A DNA stretch of 23,665 nt from Chromera velia (lineage: Eukaryota; Sar; Chromeraceae). The DNA lies in assembly GCA_018398765.1 (NCBI GenBank), contig JAHBMJ010001683.1:72317-95981 (forward strand), given 5' to 3'. How positions within the stretch are numbered: the first letter of the stretch is position 1; each line of letters opens with the position of its first letter. This document shows positions 1-10,441 of this stretch, one piece after another. Both the position numbers and the translations under genes were made by a program. The notes below the pieces were generated by a model. It worked only from the letters and a program-made list of their open reading frames with translations, was not told the origin of the DNA and ran no database searches.

Positions 1-1035
1 TTTCTGTCTGGACCCATCAGTTTTGTGCTGCTCTTCTCCCTCCTTCTCTCAGTGTGCAAGACTGAACTGAACTGCTCAGGGGCATGCAGCAGCAACGTCT
101 ATGCAAGCGCTACACTCTATACAAGACTGCGCTGGCAGTCTGGCAGGAGGGATGGTCACACACGCTGCACTCGTGAGCGAGTGAGAGGACGTGTGTTTGT
201 GTGGAGACATTGAGGACTTTTGGCAGGAAGAGAAGACAACATCAGCTTGGGCTTTTCGTTCTATTGTTCGGCGGTATGCTTATTTCTTCAAGTCTTCATT
301 CTGGGTGTTGTTGGGCTTCCTTGGCTGCCTCGTCACGAAAAACGGAAAAGAAGGAAAAGAAAAAAATGAAGAATCGATTGTCCATCCTTTTTCCCCTCCT
401 CCCTTTCCCTGGCCACCATCTGCCTGCTGTTCTCATCAGGCCGCGAGCTTGCATGCCAGAGGAGTTAGATATATGGCTGCATGAAGGACCCCTCTCTCTC
501 TCTCCTCGCTCTAAAAAACCTTTGGTACATGGCACGCCTAGAAAGAAGCAGCAACACGCTTCCTCTTTCCTTCAGCCTTCGCGAAGAGATACTTTGACCC
601 TCCCTCCTCCTTCCTTAACCGAAAAGAAGAAACGAAGAAGAAGAAGAAAAAAAGATATGGCACGCACTCTCTTCTGCACACCCCATGCAGACGGAAAGAT
701 TAAACGTGCTGGGGACAGGCATGTAGACAGCTGCTCGATTCAGCCGTCTCCTCTGTAGAAGACTGAGGGGGGTAGCAGGAAAAGAAGAGAAAGAAGAGCC
801 ACACAGAGAGGGAGAGGGCACTGAAAGACGAGAGAAGAGAAGGAGGGGGGGCCGTCTTTCCTGCCTGCCTGCTTCTTTCTTTCTCTCGTCGCCTTTCGAT
901 GCCCGTGTGTGTTCATCTGACATTGAAATTAGATTACCAAATCAAATTAAATTAAATTCATTCAATCATCCATCAACACGCATGCAGGAGTGAATGCGAC
1001 AGAGCATAAGTTCCCCGTCTGTATCAGACTCAGCG

Positions 1036-1063
<28 letters not shown>
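1036..1063. repeat. (GA)n microsatellite
   Basis: An uninterrupted GA dinucleotide run of about 14 units. It reads as (CT)n on the minus strand, which is the strand of the nearby RING gene. Confidence 0.95.
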
Positions 1064-1067
<4 letters not shown>

Positions 1068-1665
1068 TGAAAGAGGGCAGGAAGAAAATGTCATGTGGGG
1101 GTCTCCCCATCCCCCCACAAATGCCCATTGAAGAAAGAAAGAACGGAGAGAAAGAGAAAAAGAAAACGAGAACAAGTAAGAGAACTGCGCGCAAAAAATA
1201 TTCTCTTGCAACGCCATGCAAGAGGCACGCAAGCGATCGAGTGAGTGATTGACTGTCCGATCCCTCTATCTGTCTGTCTGTCTGAAGGTCCCTCCCTCCC
1301 CCCTTCTCTTCTTCCCCTGCACGAGAGAGAACCACCTCCCCGGTTCCCCTTTTTCTCGTTGCATCCAACAGAAAGGACGCAGCAGCAACGCAAGTCAAGA
1401 AAAGAAAAGAAAGACCAGACAAACACAGAAAGGAACCAATCAACCTCTGGATCAACCCCCCCCCGGGGCAGTCGATCGCCTTGCAAGTCCAAGAAGACAG
1501 AAAAGAAGAAAGAAAAAAAGGAAGAAAGAAAGGTCAGACAGCAGAAGACAGAAAAAAGGAAGACGTACCCAAAAGACGACAAAACGCGAGAAGAGCAAAG
1601 AGTAAGCGCATTCATTCGTTCTCTCACTCACTCACTCTGGAGGAGAGAAAGAAGAAAAAGAGGAA

Positions 1666-1687
1666 AATGAATGAATGAATGAATGAA
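1666..1687. repeat. (ATGA)n tetranucleotide repeat
   Basis: About five tandem ATGA units, shortly after a CTCA tetranucleotide run at about 1622-1637. Confidence 0.9.
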
Positions 1688-1923
1688 ACGTTCGATCATG
1701 TCAACGCAATAAATATTCAGAAGCGGCTGGCCAGTCCGTGTCCTTCTTGCTTCCCTATGGCTCTCTCTCTCTCTCGTTAGGTTCTTTCCACACCAACAAG
1801 ACAGACAGAAAGACCCAACCGACCGGTTTAACGGGAAAATGGAAAATGCTGATCGATTGCCGTCAAGAGCTCTGGCCAGCCATGCGAAGGTCTGCTGTGA
1901 GACCCTCGGCTCTTCTTGTCTGT

Positions 1924-1940
1924 TGTGTGTGTGTGTGTGT
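1924..1940. repeat. (GT)n microsatellite
   Basis: About eight GT units in the flank downstream of the minus-strand RING gene. Confidence 0.9.
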
Positions 1941-2112
1941 TTACAGAGACGAAGAAAGAGACATGATTGATGACGAATGATTCTGTACCATTCTCATGCA
2001 AAAAGACATAACTGCACCAAATGCAGGACGAAGAAAGAAAGGAAGAAATCCCACATTGGTCGTCCCAACGCACCCCCCCTTGTCTTGCTTCCTTCCTTCT
2101 TGGTTAGGAGGG

Positions 2113-5100
2113 TCAGGGATCCCACCCCGCAAACCTCTGTGCGAATGCAGACGAACCAGCCGCAGCATTCCCAAGGGAACAAGAACGAAGAAGGACAAAA
2201 GATGATAGAAGCTCTCTCTTACACATGGGACAATTAGGCTGATGAACGAGCCATCTTTGGAGACAACAAGGATGGAAGGCGTGGTGGCAGTCATCTTTCA
2301 CATTCCATTCATCTGCAGAGTCACCCCCTCCCTCTCCAGACGCTCCTCCCTCATCCTTTCCCCCCTCTGCCCCATGACGGTGATGGGAATACCGTCTCCT
2401 TCTTTGCTCTTGTGCTGCACGTGATGACGCAAGCCTTCGTTGGACTTTGGGACCAGAGAAGAAGAACAAGTCAGCAGAAACTGACGTGTTCGCACAGGGC
2501 TCATCTGCACGACCGAAACCTTCCAGACAGATACCACAAACCTCATCCGCCCACTCAAGGCTCTCCTCGTCCTCCTCACCCCCACCAAATTCAGAAGAGT
2601 CGCACACACCGCCTCTAACACCTGCAGACATAGGGGGCTCTCGTTCTGATACGAACCCACCGCCCTCCTTCTGATCGGCTGCCGGGGCCTCACAGTCGCT
2701 TGCTGAAACGGACTCGTGCAACTGCCTCGCTGCGGCTGCCGCTGTATTGACAACCTCAGCGGGGGGAGTCTCCGAGACCTTCCCAGTCCCCTCCCTGTCC
2801 ATTCCCTTGGCCGCACGTCTTTCCAAACGCGCACGTGCCTCAGCAGAACTGGCAGAGGCCATGCCTTCCAGCCCTGTGGCTGTACACGACCTGGAAAGGC
2901 CTACCCTGCCTGGGGTGTCTGCGCCACTCTTCTTTCTCTCCACTACCTCTGGAGGGGGAAGCTGGTTCGCTTCTGCCTCTGCAGCTGCAGGAAGAGCTGT
3001 TGTGAAGACGTGATCTTCATCAATCGAACCAGGCACAGGCAAGACGGGGTGGTCTGGCAGACCGTCTGCATGCTCACCCCCTCCTCCAATCCCTCCTGTG
3101 GCCCCCCCACATCCGATTGAGCTTTCCCTTCCGAAGGGCGACACTCGGGTAGAGGGCGCACATGAGAGGGGGGGAGAACGCGGGGGACGACGGCACCCCG
3201 ACTGGACACTGGGGCTGCAGGACGAGGGCAGGGCCCCGCCCGGCACTGCACCCCCACGGGACTGGGGACTTACGTTCAGACTCTTTCGTTTACCCCCCCC
3301 TTCGGTTACGGTGGCAACAGATGGATGGTGGTGATTGGGCGGATGGACATGGGAAGTGTGTCCCGGGGCAGGAGGGGGCTTCCCCAGGCTGCTGAGACAT
3401 GAACCCCCACTCGCTTGCCCCCCCGTAGCTCCTGCAAGAGTGCATCCTGCAGAAGCGGACGAGGAGGAGGAAGACGAAGAGGACGAGGATGATGCACCAG
3501 CATCGATTCCTCTTCGAGTGGCAGGATGGGAGGCTGTGGAGGTGCACGTGGCGAATCGATGTACGCCTTCGTCTTCGTGCTCCCGCCCCTTTTCCCCCAT
3601 CTCTTCTTTCCCTCTCTCTTCACCCTGATCTCCCTCCACCTTTCCCTCTACACACACAGGCTGCATGGTATTGGAAGCACAAGGCGAGCTGTTGCCAGCA
3701 GCGGCAGCGGCAAGATTCGAAGGGCTTGCAAGGAAAGACAGCCACATCCCGTGGATCTCTGCACCCCCACGAACGAATCCACGAGACCCTCCTGTCCCCC
3801 CTCCTTCACCCCCCCCATCTCCCTGCACACCCACCAAACTGCCCTCTAACAGAGGCGAGTGAGACGGCCCCACGACAACACTCACGCTCTGGGCATGCCG
3901 CCGCCCCCCGGGAGGGAGGACTCCCGGCGACGCTGCCGGCGGTTTCTTCTCAACGATGCTTCCTTCAGAAGGGCGGTCGTTGAAGAACGAAGGCAAACGG
4001 ACAAGCATGGGGGGTTTTGGCCTAGTGCGGGAGCTAGTCGGGTTTTGCCTTGTGGTGTCTCCCTGAGACAAAAAAGAGCCCCATGGGAGGGCGGAGGCAA
4101 GAAGAGACCGTACTGTCCCACCCCTGGTACTGCCGGCAGACAAACTGCCCCTTCCGGCTGCTGTATGGTTTGGAGTTGCGGATGCAGAATTGAGAATGCC
4201 CTGGTACACGGGTTGGGGGTCAACGGAACCCTCCCCCGTGTTCGTTCTGCCCTCCCCGTTGAGAGGGCTCTGCTCTCCCTCTGCATTCGCTGCCGTCTCT
4301 CTCTCCTTCGCTAGCGTGCTGCGACCCCCCATCACCGAAACAACAGCCCTCGGTCCTCCAAGAATGTCGGCATGGGACTCTTCATCACCAAACGCGACTG
4401 TTCTTTCTCTGTCGCTTTCCCTTCTACTCCCAGAGAGCCCTCCCGTCTCCTTCTCCCTCTCTCTTTCTGATGGATGATGCACGAGGGCAGACGGATGAGA
4501 CGCGTCAGAGGAATGGGAAATGAACGAGAGAGGCAAACCGGGGGCTGCAGGAGCAGCTGTAGGGAATGGATCGACGGCGCTCTGCCCTCTTCTCAGAGGA
4601 CTCTCTGCAAGACCGCCCAGAGCAGACCCGGAAGAGACTGCAAGTGTCATCGTGCCTGCACCTAGATCTGCGCCTGCAGACACACCCCGGGAAAGGTCTA
4701 ACTCACCCCCACCAGCAGCTAGCCTCCTCAGCCTGCTGGCTGTGGATGTACCCCCCAACTTCCTGCGGGAGCTACCCGTCACAGGGTATGGGAAGTGTCT
4801 CAGGCCTCTAGAAGCTGCAGAGGGGGGGCGGTGGTTACTGTCACCAGAGGCTACAGAGATCCGCCGCGTTGCCTCCTTCTCTACCATCGACACCCGCTCT
4901 TCTGAATCTGCCCCTGACGGCCCCCCTCCTCCCTCTAGGTGGGCCTCCGAGAGCCCTTCTGATGAGGCTTCAGGGGTGCGGAATCTGTCCAACCACATGA
5001 CGTCATGCAGATCTGACAGGGAACGGAGCCTGCCGAGCTCGTGCGCCTCCCTCGCCACATCCGCCCCTATGTGAAGGGGGGACGCTCTATAATCACATTC

Positions 5101-7252
5101 CTCAAATCCACCTATGGCAGCTACCTGCTGAAGCCCTCCAACCCCCAGGGGGGGGGAGAAGGAGTTCGTCAAAGTGAGCACAGACGCGGCTGCTCCAGAC
5201 GCACTCCTGCCTTCAATGAGTGCAAGAGGGGCAGGGGGAATGACTGTTGCAACTCCCCCTGACGCAGAGGCTGCGGAGGCAGAAGGCGTTTCGCCTGGAG
5301 GTAATGAGGGAGACTCCGAAGGAATGATCAGAACAGGGCCGGGGCCTGCTGCTGCTGCTGCTGCTTTTGGGGTCCCGTTTTGGTCCGCTGGAGGGGGAGG
5401 GACCGACAACAGCAGAAGAGCTTGACTGTCCCCCCTCCCCTCCTCTGTTCCTGAGAGGGAGGAGACGGGAACATCGGCAGAGGATGAAGGCGGGCCCCCG
5501 TGAGAGGGGCTGCTGACTGCAGGCTGCTGGGGTGAGGGTCGTGGGGAGGTTGTTTCTGAAGAGAGAAAGTTCGAAATCTCTGCGGCGGCAACGGGGCGCT
5601 CTCGCAGTGGGGGCGGGGGCCTCTCTCCTGATGCAGAAGAGGAAGGGTAGCCCCCCCCCTGCTCCTCTTGTTCTGGTTGATCAACCTGTGCTACTGCAGG
5701 CGTGAGGTCTCGGCCCTCAATTCCTCCCTCCCCCACAAGACCTGTCGAGCAGTCACTCGTGTGATTTGTTCGACTCGTCTGTAGGGGTCCTCTCTTTGTC
5801 TCATCCTCCTCCTCCACATTCTCAACATCAACACCTCCTCCTGTCCCTGCCTCAACTTCGACTGCTGCTTCTGTTGCTGGGACTGAGGCTGCGTTTTCGT
5901 CCTCCTGCTGCTGTCCTGCCCGCATTTCCTCTGCCTGTCCACCCTCTCTCTCTCTGTCCCCGTCCTCATCTGCAGCAGAGGGCAGAAGCTCTGAGGACTC
6001 CCCCTCGGTTGCTGTGGCTGAGCCTGTGGGGGGGCAGGTTCTTCGTCTATTCGACAGGGTGAGGGTGACGGAAGAGATGCCGTGCACCATTTGGGGAGGA
6101 GGCAGGGGTGATAGATTCCCCTGACGGCTCTCCTGGGAGGAGCGCTTTCGAATCAGCAAACAAGAAAGGGGACAGGTAGGAACGGGAATGGCAAGGGCGA
6201 GCTCTGAGCGAATGACGTGGATCCTCTTCCACAAACCGTTTAGCTCGGTCTGCAGGGTCTCGATGCCAGAGCTTTGATACCGTTCGTGCAACTGGTTCAT
6301 CAGCGTCTGGCACTCATTTGCATGGGTCACCCAGTCTCTGTTGAGATCATACAGCGCTCTCTGTACAGCGTTGGGGCGGTTGAGGAGGAAACACAGCCAG
6401 TATGCCACACCCCCCACACCTTCACTTTGACACAGACCGTTGAGCCTGTTGATCTGTTTGTGCCATTCCTTCAGTCGGGTGAAGATTTTGTCTGCAGCCC
6501 TGAGCTTCTCTCTGAGAACCCCAATGAAGTGAGAGTATTCCTCCTGCAGAAGGGAAAGAAGGGCGCAGAGAGGGGAAGGAGGGAGAGAAGCGAATCAGAG
6601 TTCTGTTCGTGAGAAGAGGAGGGGCGGGGGCCAAGTCAGGACACCGTGCTTGAGAAGGAAACCAACCAGGGGGGTAAGAAGGGAGGAAGCAAGGAACAGA
6701 CAAAGAGGGCACAAGGGAGCGACTCAGGAAGAGGATGTACGAAGCAAGAAGAGAGAGAGAGGAGACGAGACTGACTCGCAATTCAAAGGCCACCAACAGA
6801 GCTGCCTTCAGAGTATCGTAGTATGCATCGCACCCTCGGGACAGGTTGTGCTTCAACCTCCGCATTTCTTCCTTCCTCGCCATTGTTCGTTCGTCGTTGT
6901 TCTCTAGAAAGCGGGGATACCGGATCTCAGATAAATATTTCTTGAATCTGATGGTGTCCGCCATTGAAGAGTCCAACTCGGAAGTCATGCTCGCCACCCT
7001 CGGGTATGCAGTGGAGGCCAACTTCCTCCAATACATGACATAGTAGTCAAATAGAGCAGGGGCGGAGGAATTCCCGTAGGTCCATGCATTCAGAATGCGA
7101 TACCCTTGAATCTCGACGCACGCACGGTCGAAGAGAAGGGGGACCCACGAAGGGCGCTCATTATTAGAAAGGGAAATGCTGTCTGGCAGGTCGACCAGAG
7201 TCCACTCTCCCTGTTGCTCGACGAGCGGTTCGCTCTCCGGCAAGGCCTCCAT
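2113..7252 (-). CDS. large RING-H2 finger protein (probable E3 ubiquitin ligase), two exons
   Basis: The predicted protein is about 1635 residues. Exon 1 is 7252-6776 (159 codons) and exon 2 is 6543-2113 (1476 codons plus TGA). The 232-base intron 6775-6544 has donor GTCAGT, acceptor TTCTGCAG and phase 0. The start is the ATG at 7252, with an in-frame TGA eight codons upstream. Residues 1 to about 240 are non-repetitive and helical, rich in Leu/Arg/Glu/Trp, and do not resemble a family I know. Residues of roughly 240-1480 are low complexity: Ser, Ala, Gly, Pro and acidic runs, including a 13-residue Ser run near 3440-3500. A RING-H2 finger lies at about residues 1495-1600 (2538-2221): CGIC, a 79-residue loop, then CHHAFHPCC, LQRWL and CPMC. 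The Cys/His order fits a RING-H2, which typically recruits a ubiquitin-conjugating enzyme, so ligase activity is likely but inferred. The loop is unusually long. About 35 residues follow the last Cys. No transmembrane segment is obvious. The secreted repeat gene at 7984 is divergent from it. Confidence 0.85.
6544..6775 (-). other. intron of the RING gene
   Basis: On the minus strand it starts GTCAGTCTCG, is rich in CT, and ends CCCTTCTGCAG. Removing it joins CGA to GAG in phase 0 and yields a continuous helical sequence (FELR to EEYSHF). The frame of exon 1 would otherwise run on into low-complexity Leu/Ser sequence and stop at about 6422. Confidence 0.85.
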
Positions 7253-7983
7253 GATGGGCGCCTCAGACTTTCACACGATCTTCCGCAGGTGCATACGACC
7301 CCACCCGTGTAAAGGCCGCTGTCTGACAGGCAAAGGGTGACCCAAACTTCAGTGCTTTTCAACCATGACGAGTTACAATTGGACGTGCATGAAGCTCTGA
7401 CAGTGAAATGAAGCAAAAGCAAAACCCAGGCTCACAAGGTCACGGACGGAATCAGGTTAGCGGATATTTTGTACACATTGGAGATCACCTGTACATGTCT
7501 GGAAGCTGTAGGAAGTGTGAAGGAAGCATATAGGAAGCATGTTTTGGTGCTCTGTCTGTTGAAGCATGCAGATTTTGCTGGGCCATGTTGGGCCCCAAGT
7601 TGCTTGGCCCCGAATTTAACGCGACAATTAAGCTGTTTAACCAACCTGGCCGGTCCCGGCCGCGGCACGCTGCACGCGCGCGCGCGGCCGAGACGGCAGA
7701 TCGTCTAGCTCCGCCTTGCAGTCTCCTCCAGTCTCCAGAGTCTCTCTCCTCTTGCGATCGGTTGGGAGATTTTGAGAGTCTATACAGTTGCAGTATTAAT
7801 AACGGCTCTTAAGACCGACTACATATGGTTGCAAAGTGAAGCAAAGCAGGGCCTGAGAAATGCTGTAGAATATTTCACAAGCAAGCTAGTCAGTGCCGTG
7901 CTGTGTCTCCCTCTGTCTACGCACACAAAAAGTCAATTGGTGCTGTTCGTGAAGACTCGCAAAACAAAGAACAAAGAATAAGA
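7253..7983. promoter_or_regulatory. divergent intergenic region with GC-rich alternating CG run
   Basis: This 731-base stretch separates the RING gene (minus) from the secreted repeat gene (plus), so it probably carries both promoters; that is inference from layout. A GC-rich patch at about 7645-7690 includes an alternating CG run (near 7674-7686) that could favour Z-form DNA. Near 7585-7612 there are two similar TTGGGCCCC / TTGGCCCC words facing each other around AAGTTGCTT. I see no TATA box that I would trust and no open frame with protein-like character. Confidence 0.5.
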
Positions 7984-8304
7984 ATGACGTTCAATTTCCT
8001 GTATTTGGTGCTGCTGTCTGTCGTCGCACTGCACGTTGCCTTTTCTTTCCCGGCCTACTGCGACTCCGAGAGTGCTGGTGACCTTGAAGCTTGTGAAGGC
8101 AGCAACCCTGCCTACTGTGCTGTGCAGAGCAATGGTGATTTGAAAGCCTGCACAGCTGAGCAGGCTTATTGTGCGGTTGAGAGCGCTGGTGACCTGAGAG
8201 CTTGCGAAGGCAGCAACCCTGCTTACTGCGCTGTGCAGAGCAATGGTGATTTGAAAGCACAACTGAGCAGGCTTATTGTGCGGTTGAGAGCGCTGGTGAC
8301 CTGA
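7984..8304 (+). CDS. secreted Cys-rich tandem-repeat protein, frameshifted
   Basis: The open frame is 106 codons from the ATG at 7984. Residues 1 to about 22 form a clear signal peptide: a hydrophobic core (FLYLVLLSVVALHVAF) with probable cleavage before FPAYC, so the product should enter the secretory pathway. The mature part is an array of alternating units, AYCAVQSNGDLKACTAEQ (18 residues) and AYCAVESAGDLRACEGSNP (19 residues), each with two Cys about 11 residues apart. The fourth unit lacks 4 bases (near 8257-8259) relative to its siblings. The frame therefore shifts, reads 14 unrelated residues and stops at 8302. The DNA repeat continues to 8452 in the shifted frame, then returns to the original frame after an 11-base deletion near 8436. 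I do not recognise the family. This may be a decaying gene, an assembly error, or an allele with a shortened product. Confidence 0.6.
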   Translation: MTFNFLYLVLLSVVALHVAFSFPAYCDSESAGDLEACEGSNPAYCAVQSNGDLKACTAEQAYCAVESAGDLRACEGSNPAYCAVQSNGDLKAQLSRLIVRLRALVT

Positions 8305-8452
8305 GAGCTTGCAAAGGCAGCAACCCTGCTTACTGCGCTGTGCAGAGCAATGGTGATTTGAAAGCCTGCACAACTGAGCAGGCTTATTGTGTGGTTGAGA
8401 GCGCTGGTGACCTGAGAGCTTGCAAAGGCAGCAACCGCTGTGCAGAGCAATG
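8053..8452 (+). repeat. tandem array of 54/57-base coding units
   Basis: Eight units are visible, starting at 8053, 8110, 8164, 8221, 8271, 8328 and 8382, plus a partial last unit ending near 8452. They alternate between a 57-base type (ESAGDL...GSNP) and a 54-base type (QSNGDL...TAEQ), so the higher-order period is 111 bases. Sibling units are nearly identical, which suggests recent expansion or homogenisation. Unit 4 is 50 bases long (4 missing), and 11 bases are missing at the junction of units 7 and 8. The two losses sum to 15, so the last unit is back in the first frame. Confidence 0.9.
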
Positions 8453-9091
8453 GTAACTTAGACGCTTGCAAACCCCCTAGGCGTCGCTTGTCTGAAACGA
8501 ATGGCTTTGCTCGTACGGTGGCGAAATTGGGTCAGTTTGTCGAGAGTAGCTAGGCAGGGGTATGAGGGTACGGCTTTCTCACCCGGTGCTCTTCTGTGTG
8601 CCTCTCCAGCTCGATTTTGTTTGTCTGTCAGGAGCTCTTTCGTCCCTTTCTTCTTAGTGTCGTTCGTTCTTTCGTCTTTCCTTTCTTTTCTTTGCTCCTT
8701 TTTTTCTTCTTTCCTTCCTTCCTTCCTTCCTTCCTTCCTTCCTTCCTTCCTTCCTTCCTCCCTTCCTTCCTTTCTTCCCTCCTTCCTTTCTTCCTTCCTT
8801 TCTTCCTTCCTTCCTTCCTTCCTACCTACCTGCCTACCTACCTTCCTCTGTTTGTTTACTTGTTTCCCCCCTTTTTTGCTGCCTTCCTTTCCTTCCTTTC
8901 CTTTCTTCCTTTCCTTCCTTTCCGTTTCTTGGTTTCTTTCTTTGTGTGTTCGTCCGTTCGATCGTTCGTTCGTTTGTTTGTTTGTTTGTTTCGTTGTTTC
9001 TTTGTTTGTTTGTTTGTTTTGTTGTTTTGTTTGTTTGTTTGTTTCTTTCTTTTCTTTCTTTCTTTCTTTCTTCCTTCCCTTCCTTCCTTCC

Positions 9092-9165
<74 letters not shown>

Positions 9166-9333
9166 TGTATCATACTATCAGTGTGTGTGTGTCAGTGTGT
9201 TTGCGGACGGGTGGTCTGGCATCTATGCGTCGCTATGCGTGCCTGTGTGTCTGGCTCTGTTTCTCTTGGTGTGTTTATGTGAATCTTTGCTGTCCGCGTT
9301 TTCCATCACGAGGGAATCATACCTCAATTGCAG
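8453..9333 (+). other. candidate intron of the repeat gene, filled with microsatellites
   Basis: The last repeat unit ends AATG followed by GTAACT, a good donor. At 9331 the sequence CTCAATTGCAG is a good acceptor. Splicing would join AAT G to AT GTT in phase 1 and add an acidic tail. The interior holds long TTCC, TTTG, TTTC, CT and GT runs in this order. An alternative without splicing reads on from the last unit to a TAG at 8551, adding a basic tail (CKPPRRRLSE). Splicing is inference only. Confidence 0.4.
8702..9162. repeat. compound microsatellite: TTCC, TTTG, TTTC, (CT)n, (GT)n
   Basis: TTCC-type units run at about 8702-8848, with interruptions including TACC units near 8821-8842. TTTG units follow at about 8972-9043, TTTC/TTCC units at about 9044-9097, (CT)n at 9099-9128 and (GT)n at 9128-9162. 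The Phe/Ser/Leu and Cys/Val open frames across it are products of the repeats. Confidence 0.95.
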
Positions 9334-9389
9334 ATGTTTCTGAGGCTGATGAGGTTGAGGATCAAGACGAGGGTGATCTTTTTGCTTGA
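9334..9389 (+). other. candidate last exon of the secreted repeat gene (acidic tail)
   Basis: After the CAG at 9331-9333 the sequence reads, in phase 1 with the preceding G, as DVSEADEVEDQDEGDLFA and a TGA at 9387. The strongly acidic composition contrasts sharply with the low-complexity DNA before it, and begins exactly at an acceptor-like site. If real, it gives the repeat protein a short acidic C-terminus. No homology can be claimed for so short a segment. Confidence 0.4.
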
Positions 9390-9621
9390 GCGATGACAAG
9401 GCCCATTTCTGACTTGCTGAACACAGCGTGGAGTTCTGGTTGGGTCCCAATACCGTCCTGAACACCAGCTGGGCACATACCAGACGCGGAATTGTCGAAC
9501 GTGCTATCTCCCACCGCCGTCTCTGTTTGGCCTGGAAGCAACAGTGTGAATTCTCTGCAGAGAGCTAGGAGAATACAAAAATCATGGAAGGAAGAGGGAT
9601 GTTGTACTACATGTTCAGCAA

Positions 9622-9647
9622 GAGCGAGAGAGAGAAAGAGAGAGAGA
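9622..9647. repeat. (GA)n microsatellite
   Basis: GA run with one interruption (GAAAGA), just downstream of the candidate acidic exon. Confidence 0.85.
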
Positions 9648-10441
9648 TGCTTCCACTAGTTTTGGTTGAGTGAGCATAAGTGAGCACAAGATAGGTTTTC
9701 GGCTGTGTGCGCATAAGATATTTCTGTATGGTTGGGTTGGGAGGATACTGTATGATACTGTACCGATTTCGGGTCGAATGAGTGAGAACAACATTCACCA
9801 TTTCTGGTCTGTGATTCGTATCGTCATCAGACGCCCCGGTCATGTGCGTCTGTGAGTCCTTGGAATCGACCTCAAAAAGACAAAACAGCGACAGTGTCCT
9901 AGGGCACCGATAAATCACTTATCAGTTATCTTGGTGCAAGCATTATTGTATGAGAGTGGTTCGTGTCAGGTGAGTGTGAGTGCATTTGAAGACGATCTGG
10001 TTCAGTTGGAAGCGAAACTCCACAATCTCTTCTGTTCGCTTGAACGGTGTTTCTGCATATTTGTATGTTGCAAAATGACTTGGGGCGAAAGTCATTTTTC
10101 TACTTTGGGGATTTAAGTGTGACAGCGTCTACAAAGTTTTCTACCTAGGGGGGGTCCATGAAAAAAGTGCAATATAATTGATCCATTAATTAAAAAAGAA
10201 AATGATTTCAAAAAAGCGTTATGCTACGTTAATTCTAGCAACGTGTTTGAAGACTTAATAAAACTTAGGCTGCATTGCCGCTGCAATCACAAAAAACTTA
10301 ACTCAGAGTTGAATAATAAACTTGAATTGGCAGTCATCTTAGCAAGAATGGTGGTACGATCTTACTAGTAGTACAATATTTATACAATCACAATCTCTAG
10401 CTAGCACAATCTATCGTTTTCATCCTAGTTTTCATCCATGC

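Larger units (their letters stand above)
1..2112. other. gene-free, purine-rich low-complexity stretch
   Basis: I find no supportable gene here. The plus strand is strongly purine-biased (runs of GAAGAAA and AGAAAAGA), so both strands stay open over short distances and give lysine-rich or Phe/Ser/Leu-rich frames with no domain-like character. Simple repeats are scattered through it: (GA)n near 1036, CTGT units near 1269-1285, CTCA units near 1622-1637, ATGA units near 1666-1687 and (GT)n near 1924-1940. The right end lies just 3' of the minus-strand RING gene, so part of it may be that gene's 3' untranslated region. I saw no clear polyadenylation signal on the minus strand. Confidence 0.6.

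Noticed and set aside
201..758. 185-codon plus-strand frame
   Set aside because: It is Lys/Ser-rich and generated by purine-rich repeats, with no domain-like segment, and overlapping frames of equal quality exist on both strands.
4520..5074. 184-codon plus-strand frame and other plus-strand frames within 2300-6300
   Set aside because: All are antisense to the 1476-codon exon of the RING gene, which is open throughout and ends in a proper RING finger.
8053..8452. CRISPR-like array
   Set aside because: The repeat is contiguous coding tandem units without unique spacers, and the surrounding genes are eukaryotic.
8501..9343. 280-codon plus-strand frame and its overlapping neighbours
   Set aside because: The Phe/Ser/Leu/Pro and Cys/Val runs come straight from TTCC, TTTG, CT and GT microsatellites.
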